From positions 113,892-177,891 of the forward strand of contig NZ_LIWB01000017.1 of the NCBI RefSeq assembly GCF_001905725.1: a DNA stretch of 64,000 nt, read 5' to 3'. This DNA comes from Streptomyces sp. CB02400 (GTDB lineage Bacteria; Actinomycetota; Actinomycetes; Streptomycetales; Streptomycetaceae). Under the pieces are notes generated by a model, which was given only the letters and a program-made list of their open reading frames with translations, was not told where the DNA came from and searched no databases. The first letter of the stretch is position 1. Every line of letters starts with the position of its first letter. Both the position numbers and the translations under genes were made by a program. Positions 7,635 through 17,538 of the stretch are shown here, in pieces.

Positions 7635-9485
7635 ATGACCGAGCAGGCCACCGGGGCCCATCACCCGCAGCCCCGGCCCCGATCCGGAGGACAGTCCGCC
7701 CCCGTCGAGCACGTCACGGGCGCACAGTCCCTCATTCGCTCTCTCGAGGAGGTCGGCGCCGACACGGTATTCGGCATTCCGGGGGGCACCATCCTGCCGG
7801 CGTACGACCCCCTGATGGACTCCACGCGGGTGCGCCACGTGCTGGTCCGCCACGAGCAGGGCGCCGGCCACGCGGCCACCGGTTACGCCCAGGCCACCGG
7901 CAAGGTCGGGGTCTGCATGGCGACGTCCGGTCCGGGCGCCACCAACCTGGTCACCCCGATCGCGGACGCGCACATGGACTCCGTGCCGATGGTCGCGATC
8001 ACCGGGCAGGTCGTGTCCAAGGCGATCGGCACGGACGCCTTCCAGGAGGCGGACATCGTCGGCATCACCATGCCGATCACCAAGCACAGCTTCCTGGTCA
8101 CCAAGGCGGAGGACATCCCCCGGGCGATCGCGCAGGCGTTCCACATCGCCTCCACCGGCCGCCCGGGACCGGTCCTGGTCGACATCCCCAAGGACATCCT
8201 CCAGGCGAAGACCACCTTCTCCTGGCCGCCCGCCATGGACCTGCCCGGCTACCGGCCCGTCACCAAGCCGCACGCCAAGCAGATCCGCGAGGCCGCCAAG
8301 CTGATCACCGCCGCGAAGCGGCCGGTCCTCTACGTCGGAGGCGGCGTCCTCAAGGCCCGTGCCACCGCCGAGCTGAAGGTCCTCGCCGAACTCACCGGAG
8401 CTCCCGTCACCACCACCCTGATGGGACTCGGCGCGTTCCCCGACAGCCACGAGCTGCACGTGGGGATGCCGGGCATGCACGGTGCGGTCACCGCCGTCAC
8501 CGCGCTGCAGAAGGCCGACCTGATCGTCGCCCTCGGAGCCCGCTTCGACGACCGCGTCACCGGCAAGCTGGACAGCTTCGCCCCGTACGCCAAGATCGTC
8601 CACGCCGACATCGACCCGGCCGAGATCGGCAAGAACCGCGCCGCCGACGTGCCGATCGTCGGTGACGCCCGCGAGGTCCTCGCCGACCTCGTCCAGGCCG
8701 TCCAGAAGGAGCACGCCGAGGGCAACCGCGGCGACTACACCGCCTGGTGGAACGACCTGAACCGCTGGCGCGAGACCTACCCGCTCGGCTACGACCAGCC
8801 CGAGGACGGCTCGCTCTCCCCGCAAGCGGTCATCGAGCGCATCGGACAGCTCGCGCCCGAGGGCACGATCTTCGCGGCCGGCGTCGGCCAGCACCAGATG
8901 TGGGCCTCGCACTTCATCCAGTACGACAAGCCCGCCACCTGGCTGAACTCCGGCGGAGCCGGAACCATGGGCTACGCCGTCCCGGCCGCCATGGGAGCCA
9001 AGGCCGGCATGCCCGACCGCGCCGTCTGGGCGATCGACGGCGACGGCTGCTTCCAGATGACCAACCAGGAGCTCACCACCTGCGCCCTGAACAACATCCC
9101 GATCAAGGTCGCCATCATCAACAACGGCGCCCTCGGGATGGTCCGCCAGTGGCAGACCCTCTTCTACAACCAGCGGTACTCCAACACGGTGCTGCACTCC
9201 GGCCCCGGAGCCGACACCGCAGAGAAGAGCGCCGGCACCCGGGTCCCCGACTTCGTGAAGCTGTCGGAGGCCATGGGCTGCTACGCGATCCGCTGCGAGG
9301 ACCCGGCCGACCTCGACAAGGTCATCGAGGAGGCGAACTCCATCAACGACCGCCCGGTCGTCGTGGACTTCATCGTCCACGAGGACGCGATGGTGTGGCC
9401 GATGGTCGCCGCCGGCACCTCCAACGACGAGATCATGGCCGCCCGGGACGTCCGCCCCGACTTCGGCGACAACGAAGACGACTGA
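7635..9485 (+). CDS. ilvB: Acetolactate synthase large subunit
   Basis: This is the catalytic subunit (616 aa) of acetohydroxyacid synthase, which condenses pyruvate with pyruvate or 2-oxobutyrate in the first common step of Val/Leu/Ile synthesis. The N-terminal ThDP-binding segment GADTVFGIPGGTILPAYDPL contains the catalytic Glu region, followed by the central FAD-binding region and the C-terminal ThDP motif GDGCFQMTNQEL...INN. Two in-frame ATGs exist, at 7629 and 7635. The second is preferred because the purine-rich AGAAGAG lies about 7 bases before it and only 2 before the first. The gene heads ilvB-ilvN-ilvC and is governed by the upstream leader-peptide attenuator. Confidence 0.97.
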   Translation: MTEQATGAHHPQPRPRSGGQSAPVEHVTGAQSLIRSLEEVGADTVFGIPGGTILPAYDPLMDSTRVRHVLVRHEQGAGHAATGYAQATGKVGVCMATSGPGATNLVTPIADAHMDSVPMVAITGQVVSKAIGTDAFQEADIVGITMPITKHSFLVTKAEDIPRAIAQAFHIASTGRPGPVLVDIPKDILQAKTTFSWPPAMDLPGYRPVTKPHAKQIREAAKLITAAKRPVLYVGGGVLKARATAELKVLAELTGAPVTTTLMGLGAFPDSHELHVGMPGMHGAVTAVTALQKADLIVALGARFDDRVTGKLDSFAPYAKIVHADIDPAEIGKNRAADVPIVGDAREVLADLVQAVQKEHAEGNRGDYTAWWNDLNRWRETYPLGYDQPEDGSLSPQAVIERIGQLAPEGTIFAAGVGQHQMWASHFIQYDKPATWLNSGGAGTMGYAVPAAMGAKAGMPDRAVWAIDGDGCFQMTNQELTTCALNNIPIKVAIINNGALGMVRQWQTLFYNQRYSNTVLHSGPGADTAEKSAGTRVPDFVKLSEAMGCYAIRCEDPADLDKVIEEANSINDRPVVVDFIVHEDAMVWPMVAAGTSNDEIMAARDVRPDFGDNEDD

Positions 9486-9520
9486 GAGCCGTCAGGACTT
9501 TCAAGCAGAGGAAGCAGATC

Positions 9521-10045
9521 ATGTCCAAGCACACGCTCTCCGTCCTGGTGGAGAACACCCCGGGCATCCTGGCCCGGATCGCCGCCCTGTTCTCCCGCCG
9601 CGGCTTCAACATCGACTCGCTCGCCGTCGGCGTCACCGAACACGCCGACATCTCCCGCATCACCATCGTGGTGAGCGTCGAGGAGTTCCCGCTGGAGCAG
9701 GTCACCAAGCAGCTCAACAAGCTCGTCAACGTGCTGAAGATCGTCGAGCTCGAACCCGGGCAGGCCGTTCAGCGCGAACTCGTTCTGGTGAAGGTGCGCG
9801 CCGACAACGAGACGCGCTCCCAGATCGTCGAGATCGTCCAGCTGTTCCGCGCCAAGACCGTGGACGTCTCCCCGGAGGCCGTGACCATCGAGGCCACCGG
9901 CAGCAGCGACAAACTGTCCGCCATGCTCAAGATGCTGGAGCCGTTCGGCATCAAGGAGCTCGTCCAGTCCGGCACGATCGCGATCGGACGTGGTGGCCGT
10001 TCCATCACGGACCGGTCGCTGCGCGCCCTGGACCGGTCGGCGTAA
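9521..10045 (+). CDS. ilvN: Acetolactate synthase small (regulatory) subunit
   Basis: This 174-residue subunit activates IlvB and confers valine feedback inhibition. An N-terminal ACT domain starts at residue 4 (HTLSVLVENTPGILARIAAL), and the family's C-terminal ALS_ss domain follows from about residue 85. The length matches other actinobacterial IlvN proteins. The ATG at 9521 follows the purine-rich segment AGAGGAAG. It lies 35 bases after ilvB on the same transcript and is followed by a strong hairpin before ilvC. Confidence 0.97.
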   Translation: MSKHTLSVLVENTPGILARIAALFSRRGFNIDSLAVGVTEHADISRITIVVSVEEFPLEQVTKQLNKLVNVLKIVELEPGQAVQRELVLVKVRADNETRSQIVEIVQLFRAKTVDVSPEAVTIEATGSSDKLSAMLKMLEPFGIKELVQSGTIAIGRGGRSITDRSLRALDRSA

Positions 10046-10054
10046 GACCCGAAG

Positions 10055-10083
10055 CGGGCGGCCGGGACACGACCGGCCGCCCG
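10055..10083 (+). terminator. Perfect 11-bp hairpin between ilvN and ilvC
   Basis: Arms CGGGCGGCCGG (10055-10065) and CCGGCCGCCCG (10073-10083) are perfectly complementary around a 7-base loop. There is no T-run. It may be a partial terminator or a transcript-processing/stability element that sets ilvC expression relative to ilvBN. Confidence 0.6.
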
Positions 10084-10162
10084 TATTCCGAGACCGAGAG
10101 ACTTCCCTTCCCCTCACCGGCATACGGTGGGACGCAACACCTGCACACAAGGAGAGAACCCA

Positions 10163-11161
<999 letters not shown>

Positions 11162-11201
11162 GACTTTTGCTCCGCGGCGGTGCCGTTTGTCGGTGCCGTC
11201 G

Positions 11202-11247
11202 CGGGGCTCTGCCCCGGACCCCGCTCCTCAAACGCCGGAGGGGCTGA
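11202..11247 (+). repeat. Streptomyces extragenic repeat, type A
   Basis: A GC-rich self-complementary head (GGGGCTCTGCCCC) is followed by the tail CTCCTCAAACGCCGGAGGGGCTGA. Related copies occur at 13011-13078 and 22236-22379, with partial forms at 17547-17601 and 40899-40926. It may fold as a terminator after ilvC. Confidence 0.75.
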
Positions 11248-11415
11248 ACTGGTGATCATTCCGCAGAGGCGCAAGACGACTCGCCCCGCGCCACTAGACT
11301 GCTGTACAACAAACGCGTCAGGCCCACAGCGTCGTGCGTCTTCCACGCGGCTAGCACTTCTTCACCGCCTGCGGCCGTCGGGACGGCCGTCCGCATTGGA
11401 CTTGTGAGGACTCAC

Positions 11416-13005
11416 GTGAGCTCGAAACCCGTCGTACTCATCGCTGAAGAGCTGTCGCCCGCCACCGTCGACGCGCTCGGCCCGGACTTCGAGATCCGCC
11501 ACTGCAACGGCGCGGACCGCGCCGAACTGCTCCCGGCCATCGCCGAGGTGGACGCGATCCTGATCCGCTCGGCCACCAAGGTCGACGCCGAGGCGATCGC
11601 CGCCGCGAACAAGCTCAAGGTCGTCGCCCGCGCCGGCGTCGGCCTGGACAACGTCGACGTCTCCGCCGCCACCAAGGCCGGCGTGATGGTCGTCAACGCC
11701 CCCACCTCGAACATCGTGACCGCCGCCGAACTCGCCTGCGGTCTGATCGTCGCCACCGCCCGCCACATCCCGCAGGCCAACGCCGCGTTGAAGAACGGCG
11801 AGTGGAAGCGCAGCAAGTACACGGGTGTCGAGCTCGCCGAGAAGACCCTCGGTGTCGTGGGCCTGGGCCGCATCGGCGCGCTGGTCGCCCAGCGCATGTC
11901 CGGCTTCGGCATGAAGGTCGTCGCCTACGACCCCTACATCCAGCCCGCGCGGGCCGCGCAGATGGGTGTCAAGGTCCTGTCGCTGGACGAGCTGCTCGAG
12001 GTCTCGGACTTCATCACCGTCCACCTGCCCAAGACCCCCGAGACCGTCGGCCTCATCGGCGACGAGGCGCTGCGCAAGGTCAAGCCGAGCGTGCGCGTCA
12101 TCAACGCCGCGCGCGGCGGCATCGTCGACGAGGAGGCGCTGTACTCGGCGCTCAAGGAGGGCCGCGTCGCCGGCGCCGGCCTCGACGTGTACGCCAAGGA
12201 GCCGTGCACCGACTCCCCGCTGTTCGAGTTCGACCAGGTCGTCTGCACCCCGCACCTCGGTGCCTCCACCGACGAGGCGCAGGAGAAGGCCGGTATCGCC
12301 GTCGCCCGCTCGGTGCGCCTCGCCCTCGCCGGTGAGCTGGTCCCGGACGCGGTGAACGTGCAGGGCGGGGTCATCGCCGAGGACGTCAAGCCGGGTCTGC
12401 CGCTCGCCGAGCGCCTCGGCCGGATCTTCACCGCGCTCGCCGGTGAGGTCGCGGTCCGCCTCGACGTCGAGGTCTACGGCGAGATCACCCAGCACGACGT
12501 GAAGGTGCTGGAACTGTCCGCGCTCAAGGGCGTCTTCGAGGACGTCGTCGACGAGACGGTGTCCTACGTCAACGCCCCGCTGTTCGCCCAGGAGCGCGGT
12601 GTCGAGGTCCGGCTGACCACCAGCTCCGAGTCGGCCGACCACCGCAACGTCGTCACCGTGCGCGGCACCCTCTCCGGCGGCGAGGAGATCTCGGTCTCCG
12701 GCACGCTGGCCGGTCCCAAGCACGTCCAGAAGATCGTCGCGGTCGGCGAGTACGACGTCGACCTGGCGCTCGCCGACCACATGCTCGTGCTGCGCTACGA
12801 GGACCGTCCGGGTGTCGTCGGCACCGTGGGCCGCATCCTCGGCGAGGCGGGCATCAACATCGCCGGCATGCAGGTCGCCCGCGCGACGGTCGGCGGCGAG
12901 GCGCTCGCCGTGCTGACCGTCGACGACACGGTGGCCGCCGGGGTACTCGGTGAGCTGGCCGCGGAGATCGGGGCGACGTCCGCCCGGTCGGTCAACCTGG
13001 TCTGA
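11416..13005 (+). CDS. serA: D-3-phosphoglycerate dehydrogenase
   Basis: This 529-residue enzyme oxidises 3-phosphoglycerate in the first committed step of serine synthesis. It has the long form: catalytic and NAD domains (residues 1-310, with GLGRIGALVAQR, the Arg in NAARGGIVDEEAL, and the His in CTPHLGAS), an intervening ASB domain (about 320-450), and a C-terminal ACT domain (about 455-529, RPGVVGTVGRILGEAGINI) for serine feedback. The GTG at 11416, preceded by GAGGA, gives MSSKPVVLIAEEL as in family members; an upstream GTG at 11404 is the alternative. It follows ilvC after a repeat element and probably has its own promoter. Confidence 0.96.
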   Translation: MSSKPVVLIAEELSPATVDALGPDFEIRHCNGADRAELLPAIAEVDAILIRSATKVDAEAIAAANKLKVVARAGVGLDNVDVSAATKAGVMVVNAPTSNIVTAAELACGLIVATARHIPQANAALKNGEWKRSKYTGVELAEKTLGVVGLGRIGALVAQRMSGFGMKVVAYDPYIQPARAAQMGVKVLSLDELLEVSDFITVHLPKTPETVGLIGDEALRKVKPSVRVINAARGGIVDEEALYSALKEGRVAGAGLDVYAKEPCTDSPLFEFDQVVCTPHLGASTDEAQEKAGIAVARSVRLALAGELVPDAVNVQGGVIAEDVKPGLPLAERLGRIFTALAGEVAVRLDVEVYGEITQHDVKVLELSALKGVFEDVVDETVSYVNAPLFAQERGVEVRLTTSSESADHRNVVTVRGTLSGGEEISVSGTLAGPKHVQKIVAVGEYDVDLALADHMLVLRYEDRPGVVGTVGRILGEAGINIAGMQVARATVGGEALAVLTVDDTVAAGVLGELAAEIGATSARSVNLV

Positions 13006-13010
13006 GAGTG

Positions 13011-13078
13011 CCGGGGGCTCTGCCCCCGGGCCCCCGTTCGCCCTGAACGGGCTCGTCCTCAAACGCCGGACGGGCTGA
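13011..13078 (+). repeat. Extragenic repeat type A, forming the 3' end of the MFS gene
   Basis: This contains the palindromic head GGGGGCTCTGCCCCC, then CTCGTCCTCAAACGCCGGACGGGCTGA. The convergent MFS gene runs into it, and its last codons (SPSGV and stop at 13059) are encoded by the complement of the repeat. Confidence 0.75.
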
Positions 13079-14600
13079 GTGCATCAGCCTGTTCGGCGTT
13101 TTCTGCTTGCCCACGTACCAGGATCCTGCGCAGCCCCGTCGCGGCCAGCCCGGCCGCCCCCAGAAGCAGTACCGCCGCCGCGACCGCCGCTCCCTGCATC
13201 CCGCTGGTGAACGCCTCCCGTGCCGCCGTCGCCAGGGCGTCCCCCGCGCGCCCCGGCAGTTCGGCGGCGACGGCCAGTGCGCCGCCCAGGGTCTCCTGGG
13301 CCATCGCGGGGGCCGCGTCCGGCATCTCGTGGCGGTAGACGGCCGTACCGATGGAGCCGAGGGCGGCCATGCCCAGGGCGCCGCCGAACTCCGTGCCGGT
13401 CTCCAGCAGGGAGGACGCCGCCCCCGCCTTCTCGACCGGCGCAGAACTCAGGGCCAGGTCGGTGAGCAGGGACATCACGATGACGATGCCCGCGGCCAGC
13501 ACCCCGCAGGCGGCCAGGACCAGCCACAGCGAGTCCGTACCGGCCGGGGCCAGCAGCCCGTAGCCGCCCGCCGCGACGACGAAGCCGGCCGTCACGACGT
13601 ACGCGCGCTCCACGCCCCGCTGGACGAGCTGGGCGGCGACCGGTGCGGCGGCGGCGACGAGCACCGACGGCAGCAGGCTCCACAGCGCGGCCTCCAGCGC
13701 GCTCTTGCCGAGCACCGACTGCAGGTACTGGGTGGTGAAGTACGCCGAGCCCATCATCCCGAAGGCCGACAGGGTGTTGAGGACGAGCGCCGGGGTGAAG
13801 CCGTGCCCGCGGAAGAGGGCCGGCGAGATCATCGGCGAGGCCGAGGTGCGCTGCCGGTGCACGAACAGCGCCGCGAACAGCAGGCCGACGGTGATCGAGA
13901 CGACGTAGCGGACGTTCCAGCCCTCGGAGGGCAGTTCCTTCAGGCCGTAGACCACGGGCAGGACCGCCGCCATCGACAGCGGGACGCTCAGCAGGTCGAA
14001 GCGGCCGGGGGAGGGGTTCTTCGACTCGAGGAGCAGCACCGGGCCGAGGACCAGCAGCAGGGCCATGGCGGGCAGGTTGACCAGGAAGACCGAGCCCCAC
14101 CAGAAGTGCTCCACGAGGACGCCGCTCATCACCGAGCCGAGCGCGATCCCGGCCGTCATCACCCCGGACCACAGCCCGATCGCCTTCGCCCGCTGGGCGG
14201 GGTCGGTGAACATCGTGCGGACCAGCGCCATCGTCGACGGCATCAGGGTCGCGCCGCCGATGCCGAGCACCGCGCGGGCCGCGATCAGCGTCTCGGCGGT
14301 GTGCGCGTAGGCCGCGAGCAGCGAGGCGGCGCCGAAGGCCGCGGCCCCGAAGAGGAGCAGCCTGCGACGGCCGACGCGGTCGCCCAGCGCGCCCATCGTC
14401 ATCAGCAGGCCGGCCAGGACGAAGCCGTAGATGTCGAAGATCCACAGCTGCTGGGTGCCGCTCGGTTCCAGGTCCGCGCTGATCTCGGGGATCGCGAAGT
14501 AGAGGACGGAGACGTCCATCGAGACCAGCAGCAGCGGGAGCATCAGCACGGCGAGCGCGGTCCACTCGCGGCGGCCGGCGCGGGGCGGGTTCGTTGTCAT
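13059..14600 (-). CDS. MFS drug:H+ antiporter, DHA2 (EmrB/QacA-type)
   Basis: This is a 513-residue inner-membrane exporter with about 14 hydrophobic segments. The MFS motif A GALGDRVGRRRLLLFG lies in the second loop, and the antiporter motif C-like segment is AVLGIGGATLMPS. The N-terminal DVSVLYFAIPEI is typical of the DHA2 group that exports drugs and cationic dyes. ATG 14600 is the natural start. It is divergent from a TetR regulator across an 84-base gap holding a clear operator, so repression by that TetR with induction by the exported compound is the expected circuit. The C-terminus is supplied by an extragenic repeat. Confidence 0.92.
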   Translation of the reverse strand: MTTNPPRAGRREWTALAVLMLPLLLVSMDVSVLYFAIPEISADLEPSGTQQLWIFDIYGFVLAGLLMTMGALGDRVGRRRLLLFGAAAFGAASLLAAYAHTAETLIAARAVLGIGGATLMPSTMALVRTMFTDPAQRAKAIGLWSGVMTAGIALGSVMSGVLVEHFWWGSVFLVNLPAMALLLVLGPVLLLESKNPSPGRFDLLSVPLSMAAVLPVVYGLKELPSEGWNVRYVVSITVGLLFAALFVHRQRTSASPMISPALFRGHGFTPALVLNTLSAFGMMGSAYFTTQYLQSVLGKSALEAALWSLLPSVLVAAAAPVAAQLVQRGVERAYVVTAGFVVAAGGYGLLAPAGTDSLWLVLAACGVLAAGIVIVMSLLTDLALSSAPVEKAGAASSLLETGTEFGGALGMAALGSIGTAVYRHEMPDAAPAMAQETLGGALAVAAELPGRAGDALATAAREAFTSGMQGAAVAAAVLLLGAAGLAATGLRRILVRGQAENAEQADALSPSGV

Positions 14601-14618
14601 GCCGGTGACTGTACGTAC

Positions 14619-14653
14619 GTCTTATACGCTTGTCTAGAACGATCGTATAAGAC
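14619..14653. promoter_or_regulatory. TetR operator between the MFS exporter and tetR
   Basis: A perfect 10-bp inverted repeat has GTCTTATACG at 14619-14628 and CGTATAAGAC at 14644-14653, separated by 15 bases. The A+T-rich arms stand out in this genome. It lies between the two divergent starts, so binding could repress both genes. Confidence 0.85.
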
Positions 14654-14684
14654 AGATGTATGGAGGGGTGGGTAAGGTGACGCC

Positions 14685-15275
14685 ATGGGACACCGTGAGG
14701 ATCTGCTGGAGGGCGCCAAGCGCTGCCTGCTCGCCAAGGGCTTCGTGCGCACGACGGCGCGGGACATCGTCAAGGAGTCGGGGACCAACCTGGCGTCCAT
14801 CGGCTACCACTACGGGTCGAAGGACGCCCTGCTCGCCCAGGCCTACATCTCGCTGGTGGAGGGGATGGGCGGCGCCTTCGAGGGCGACGGGACCGTGGAC
14901 GAGACCGTGCCCGGCTCCCTGGAGCGGTTCGAGCGGGTGTGGTCGAACATCATCGGCACCATGAAGGAGCCCGGCTCGGTGTGGCGGCTCAGCATGGAGG
15001 TCCTCGCCCTCGGCGACCGGCTCCCCGAGGTCCGCGACCACCTGGCGGCGGCGCAGCGCGAGGCCGGGCGCGGTCTGGTCCCGCTGCTGATGGGCGGCCG
15101 GGAGGAGGACGTGTCCGACGAGACCGCGGACACGGTCGGCATGTTCTACGTGACCCTGATGACGGGCCTCATCGCCCAGTGGACCTTCGACCCGAAGTCG
15201 GCTCCCGACGGCGGGCAGCTCACCGCCGGCCTGCGCCGGGTGATCGAAGCCGCCGCTACAGGCGATGCCCCTTGA
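14685..15275 (+). CDS. TetR-family regulator, probable repressor of the adjacent MFS exporter
   Basis: This is a 196-residue TetR protein. The N-terminal helix-turn-helix spans about residues 8-50 (TTARDIVKESG followed by LASIGYHYGSKDALLAQAY). The C-terminal ligand domain carries the segment SVWRLSMEVLALGDRLPEVR. ATG 14685 is preceded by AAGGTGA. The adjacent 35-bp operator and divergent arrangement make it the local repressor. Its 3' end overlaps the convergent PucR gene by 20 bases. The ligand is unknown. Confidence 0.9.
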   Translation: MGHREDLLEGAKRCLLAKGFVRTTARDIVKESGTNLASIGYHYGSKDALLAQAYISLVEGMGGAFEGDGTVDETVPGSLERFERVWSNIIGTMKEPGSVWRLSMEVLALGDRLPEVRDHLAAAQREAGRGLVPLLMGGREEDVSDETADTVGMFYVTLMTGLIAQWTFDPKSAPDGGQLTAGLRRVIEAAATGDAP

Positions 15276-16434
15276 GCGCCATGTGCAGCAGCAGCCGGTC
15301 CTCGCCGTCGTCCAGGTCCAGGCCCGTGAGCTGCTCGATCCGCGACAGCCGGTAGTACAGGGTCTGGCGGTGGATGCCCAGCTCGGCGGCCGTGCGGCCG
15401 GCCTGGCCCGCGCGGTCGAGGTAGACCTCGGCGGTGCGGGCGAGTTCGGCCTGGGCGGGGGAGAGCAGGGGGCTGACGGCGGGGTCGTGGGCGGCGCCCG
15501 GGGGCAGCGCGGTCAGCAGGCGGAACGGGCCGATCGACGCCCACCGGGCGACCGGTCCGAGCCGGGGTTCGGCCAGCGCCGCACGGGCCGACGCCGACGC
15601 CTCCTCCCAGGCCGCGCCCAGTTCGGCGAGGCCCGCGCGGGGCGCGGCGATCCCGGCGGCCACCGGGGGGCCGCCCGAGCCCGCCCGTTCCAGGAGCCGT
15701 GAGGCCGCCGCCGTCGCCGGGGTCAGTACGTCCGTCGAGCGCAGCCGCAGGAGCAGGGCCAGAGACAGGCCGGTCGTCCCCCACGGCAGGGTGCACAGCG
15801 CCGTCGCCCCCGGCACCGTACGCACCGACGGGGCGTCGTCCGGGCCGGCGGAGGGCCAGGGGGCGACACAGACCACCGTGTGCGGACCGTCGGCGCGGCT
15901 GCCGAGGGCGGTGCGCAGCTCGGCGACGGCCATCTCCCGCTGCCAGTCCCGCTCCGCCGTCAGCACAGCCCGCAGTTCCCGCGTGAGGTCGGCGCCGTGC
16001 TGGGCCTCGTCCGCGAGCAGCGCCCCGATCCGCGCCGTCACCCGCATGGCCGCGCCCAGCTGCTGCTCCGAGGGGCCGGGGTCGTAGTCGAGCAGCCAGA
16101 CATAACCGAGGACGACACCCCGATGCCGTACCGGCAGGCAGATGCGTCCCCGGTGCACGCCCGCCTCCGGGGTGCGGGGGATGCGGACCGGGCCGGTCGC
16201 GCGGGTGATGCCGAAGCCCTCGAACCAGGTGCGGACGGCGGCCGTCGAACGGCGGGTCAGGATCGAGCGGGTGCGCACCGGGTCCAGCGCGGACGGATCG
16301 AGGTCGCCCTCGCTGTCGTACGCCCCGAAGGCGATCAGCTCGAAATCGCGGTTCTCCAGGGTCGCCGGAGCGCCCAGCAGCTCCGAGATCTCGTCCACCA
16401 GCTCCTGGTAGTCGTCCCTGTGTTCCGACGTCAC
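15256..16434 (-). CDS. PucR-family transcriptional regulator, probable regulator of proline catabolism
   Basis: This is a 392-residue regulator. A GAF-like N-terminal half contains GRICLPVRHRGVVLGYVWLLD. The C-terminal PucR helix-turn-helix (about residues 335-385) reads RTAAELGIHRQTLYYRLSRI then LDLDDGEDRLLLHMALKG, the family signature. The GTG at 16434 (MTSEHRDDYQELVDEIS) is my choice; an ATG at 16473 is possible. It is divergent from the proline dehydrogenase gene across about 180 bases. PucR proteins next to proline catabolic genes usually act as proline-responsive activators, so that role is inferred here. Its 3' end overlaps the TetR gene. Confidence 0.88.
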   Translation of the reverse strand: MTSEHRDDYQELVDEISELLGAPATLENRDFELIAFGAYDSEGDLDPSALDPVRTRSILTRRSTAAVRTWFEGFGITRATGPVRIPRTPEAGVHRGRICLPVRHRGVVLGYVWLLDYDPGPSEQQLGAAMRVTARIGALLADEAQHGADLTRELRAVLTAERDWQREMAVAELRTALGSRADGPHTVVCVAPWPSAGPDDAPSVRTVPGATALCTLPWGTTGLSLALLLRLRSTDVLTPATAAASRLLERAGSGGPPVAAGIAAPRAGLAELGAAWEEASASARAALAEPRLGPVARWASIGPFRLLTALPPGAAHDPAVSPLLSPAQAELARTAEVYLDRAGQAGRTAAELGIHRQTLYYRLSRIEQLTGLDLDDGEDRLLLHMALKGHRL

Positions 16435-16611
16435 CCGGGCATTCTGCCGCAAAATCCCGGAGGCTTCATACATCTGTCTGAGATCCGCGGCACGGATGCG
16501 TGACAGCTGTCGATGGCCCACGATCGGGGGCAACCGTAGGTTTCACGGTGGTTCTCCGTGCCGTACCCGAATCGTCGGGTGACGGCCTCATGCAGCTTGT
16601 GGAGGTGCCCC

Positions 16612-17538
16612 GTGCTGGGTCCCGTGATTCTCGCCGCGTCGCGCAGCGACCGGATGCGACGCCTGATCTCGGCGGCCCCGGTGACCAAGCAGGTCGTCGA
16701 CCGCTTCATCCCCGGGGAGACCGTCGACGAGGTCCTGCCGATCATCCGGGAGCTCACCGGCAACGGCCTGGAACTCACCATGGACGTGGTCGGCGAGGAC
16801 ATCACCACCCCCGAGCAGGCCGCCGCCGCCCGCGACGCGTACCTGGAGCTGATCGGCCGGCTCAAGCCGCTGGAGCTCGGTACCCGCGCGGAGATGTCGG
16901 TGAAGCTGTCGATGTTCGGCCAGGCGCTGGACGGCGGTCACGAGCTGGCCCTCGCCAACGTCCGCCCGGTCGTCGAGGCCGCCGCCGAGATCGGCACCAC
17001 GGTCACGCTGGACGCCGAGGACCACACCACCCTCGACTCGATGTTCGCCATCCACGAGGAGCTGCGCAAGGACGTCCCGCAGACGGGCTGCGTCATCCAG
17101 GCCTACCTCTTCCGCACCGAGGAGGACGCGCGCCGCCTCGCCGCGGCCGGCAGTCGCGTACGGTTGGTGAAGGGCGCCTACAAGGAGCCCGCCGAGGTCG
17201 CCTACCAGCAGAAGCACGAGATCGACAAGGCGTACGTGCGCATCCTGCGGACGCTGATGGAGGGCGAGGGCTACCCGATGATCGGGTCCCACGACCCGCG
17301 CCTGATCTCCATCACCCAGGAACTGGCCCGCACCGCCGGACGCAAGCTCGACGAGTACGAGTTCCAGATGCTCTACGGCATCCGCAGCGACGAGCACCTG
17401 CGACTGGCCGCCGAGGGCCACCGCATGCGCGTCTACACGGCCTACGGCACCGACTGGTACGGCTACTTCATGCGCCGTCTGGCGGAGAAGCCGGCGAACC
17501 TGCGGTTCTTCGCGCGGAGCATGATCAGCCGTGGCTGA
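16612..17538 (+). CDS. Proline dehydrogenase
   Basis: This 308-residue FAD enzyme oxidises L-proline to pyrroline-5-carboxylate and passes electrons to the membrane. The TIM-barrel signatures are visible: RLVKGAYKEP, YEFQMLYGIR and the C-terminal YGTDWYGYFMRRLAEKP. GTG 16612 is selected because GGAGG lies 7 bases upstream, and actinobacterial monofunctional PRODH enzymes are about this length. It is divergent from a PucR regulator and followed by the P5C dehydrogenase gene, forming the proline degradation operon. Its last 69 bases are repeated 133 bases further on (17603-17671), so the present C-terminus (ARSMISRG) may be the product of a duplication. Confidence 0.95.
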   Translation: MLGPVILAASRSDRMRRLISAAPVTKQVVDRFIPGETVDEVLPIIRELTGNGLELTMDVVGEDITTPEQAAAARDAYLELIGRLKPLELGTRAEMSVKLSMFGQALDGGHELALANVRPVVEAAAEIGTTVTLDAEDHTTLDSMFAIHEELRKDVPQTGCVIQAYLFRTEEDARRLAAAGSRVRLVKGAYKEPAEVAYQQKHEIDKAYVRILRTLMEGEGYPMIGSHDPRLISITQELARTAGRKLDEYEFQMLYGIRSDEHLRLAAEGHRMRVYTAYGTDWYGYFMRRLAEKPANLRFFARSMISRG

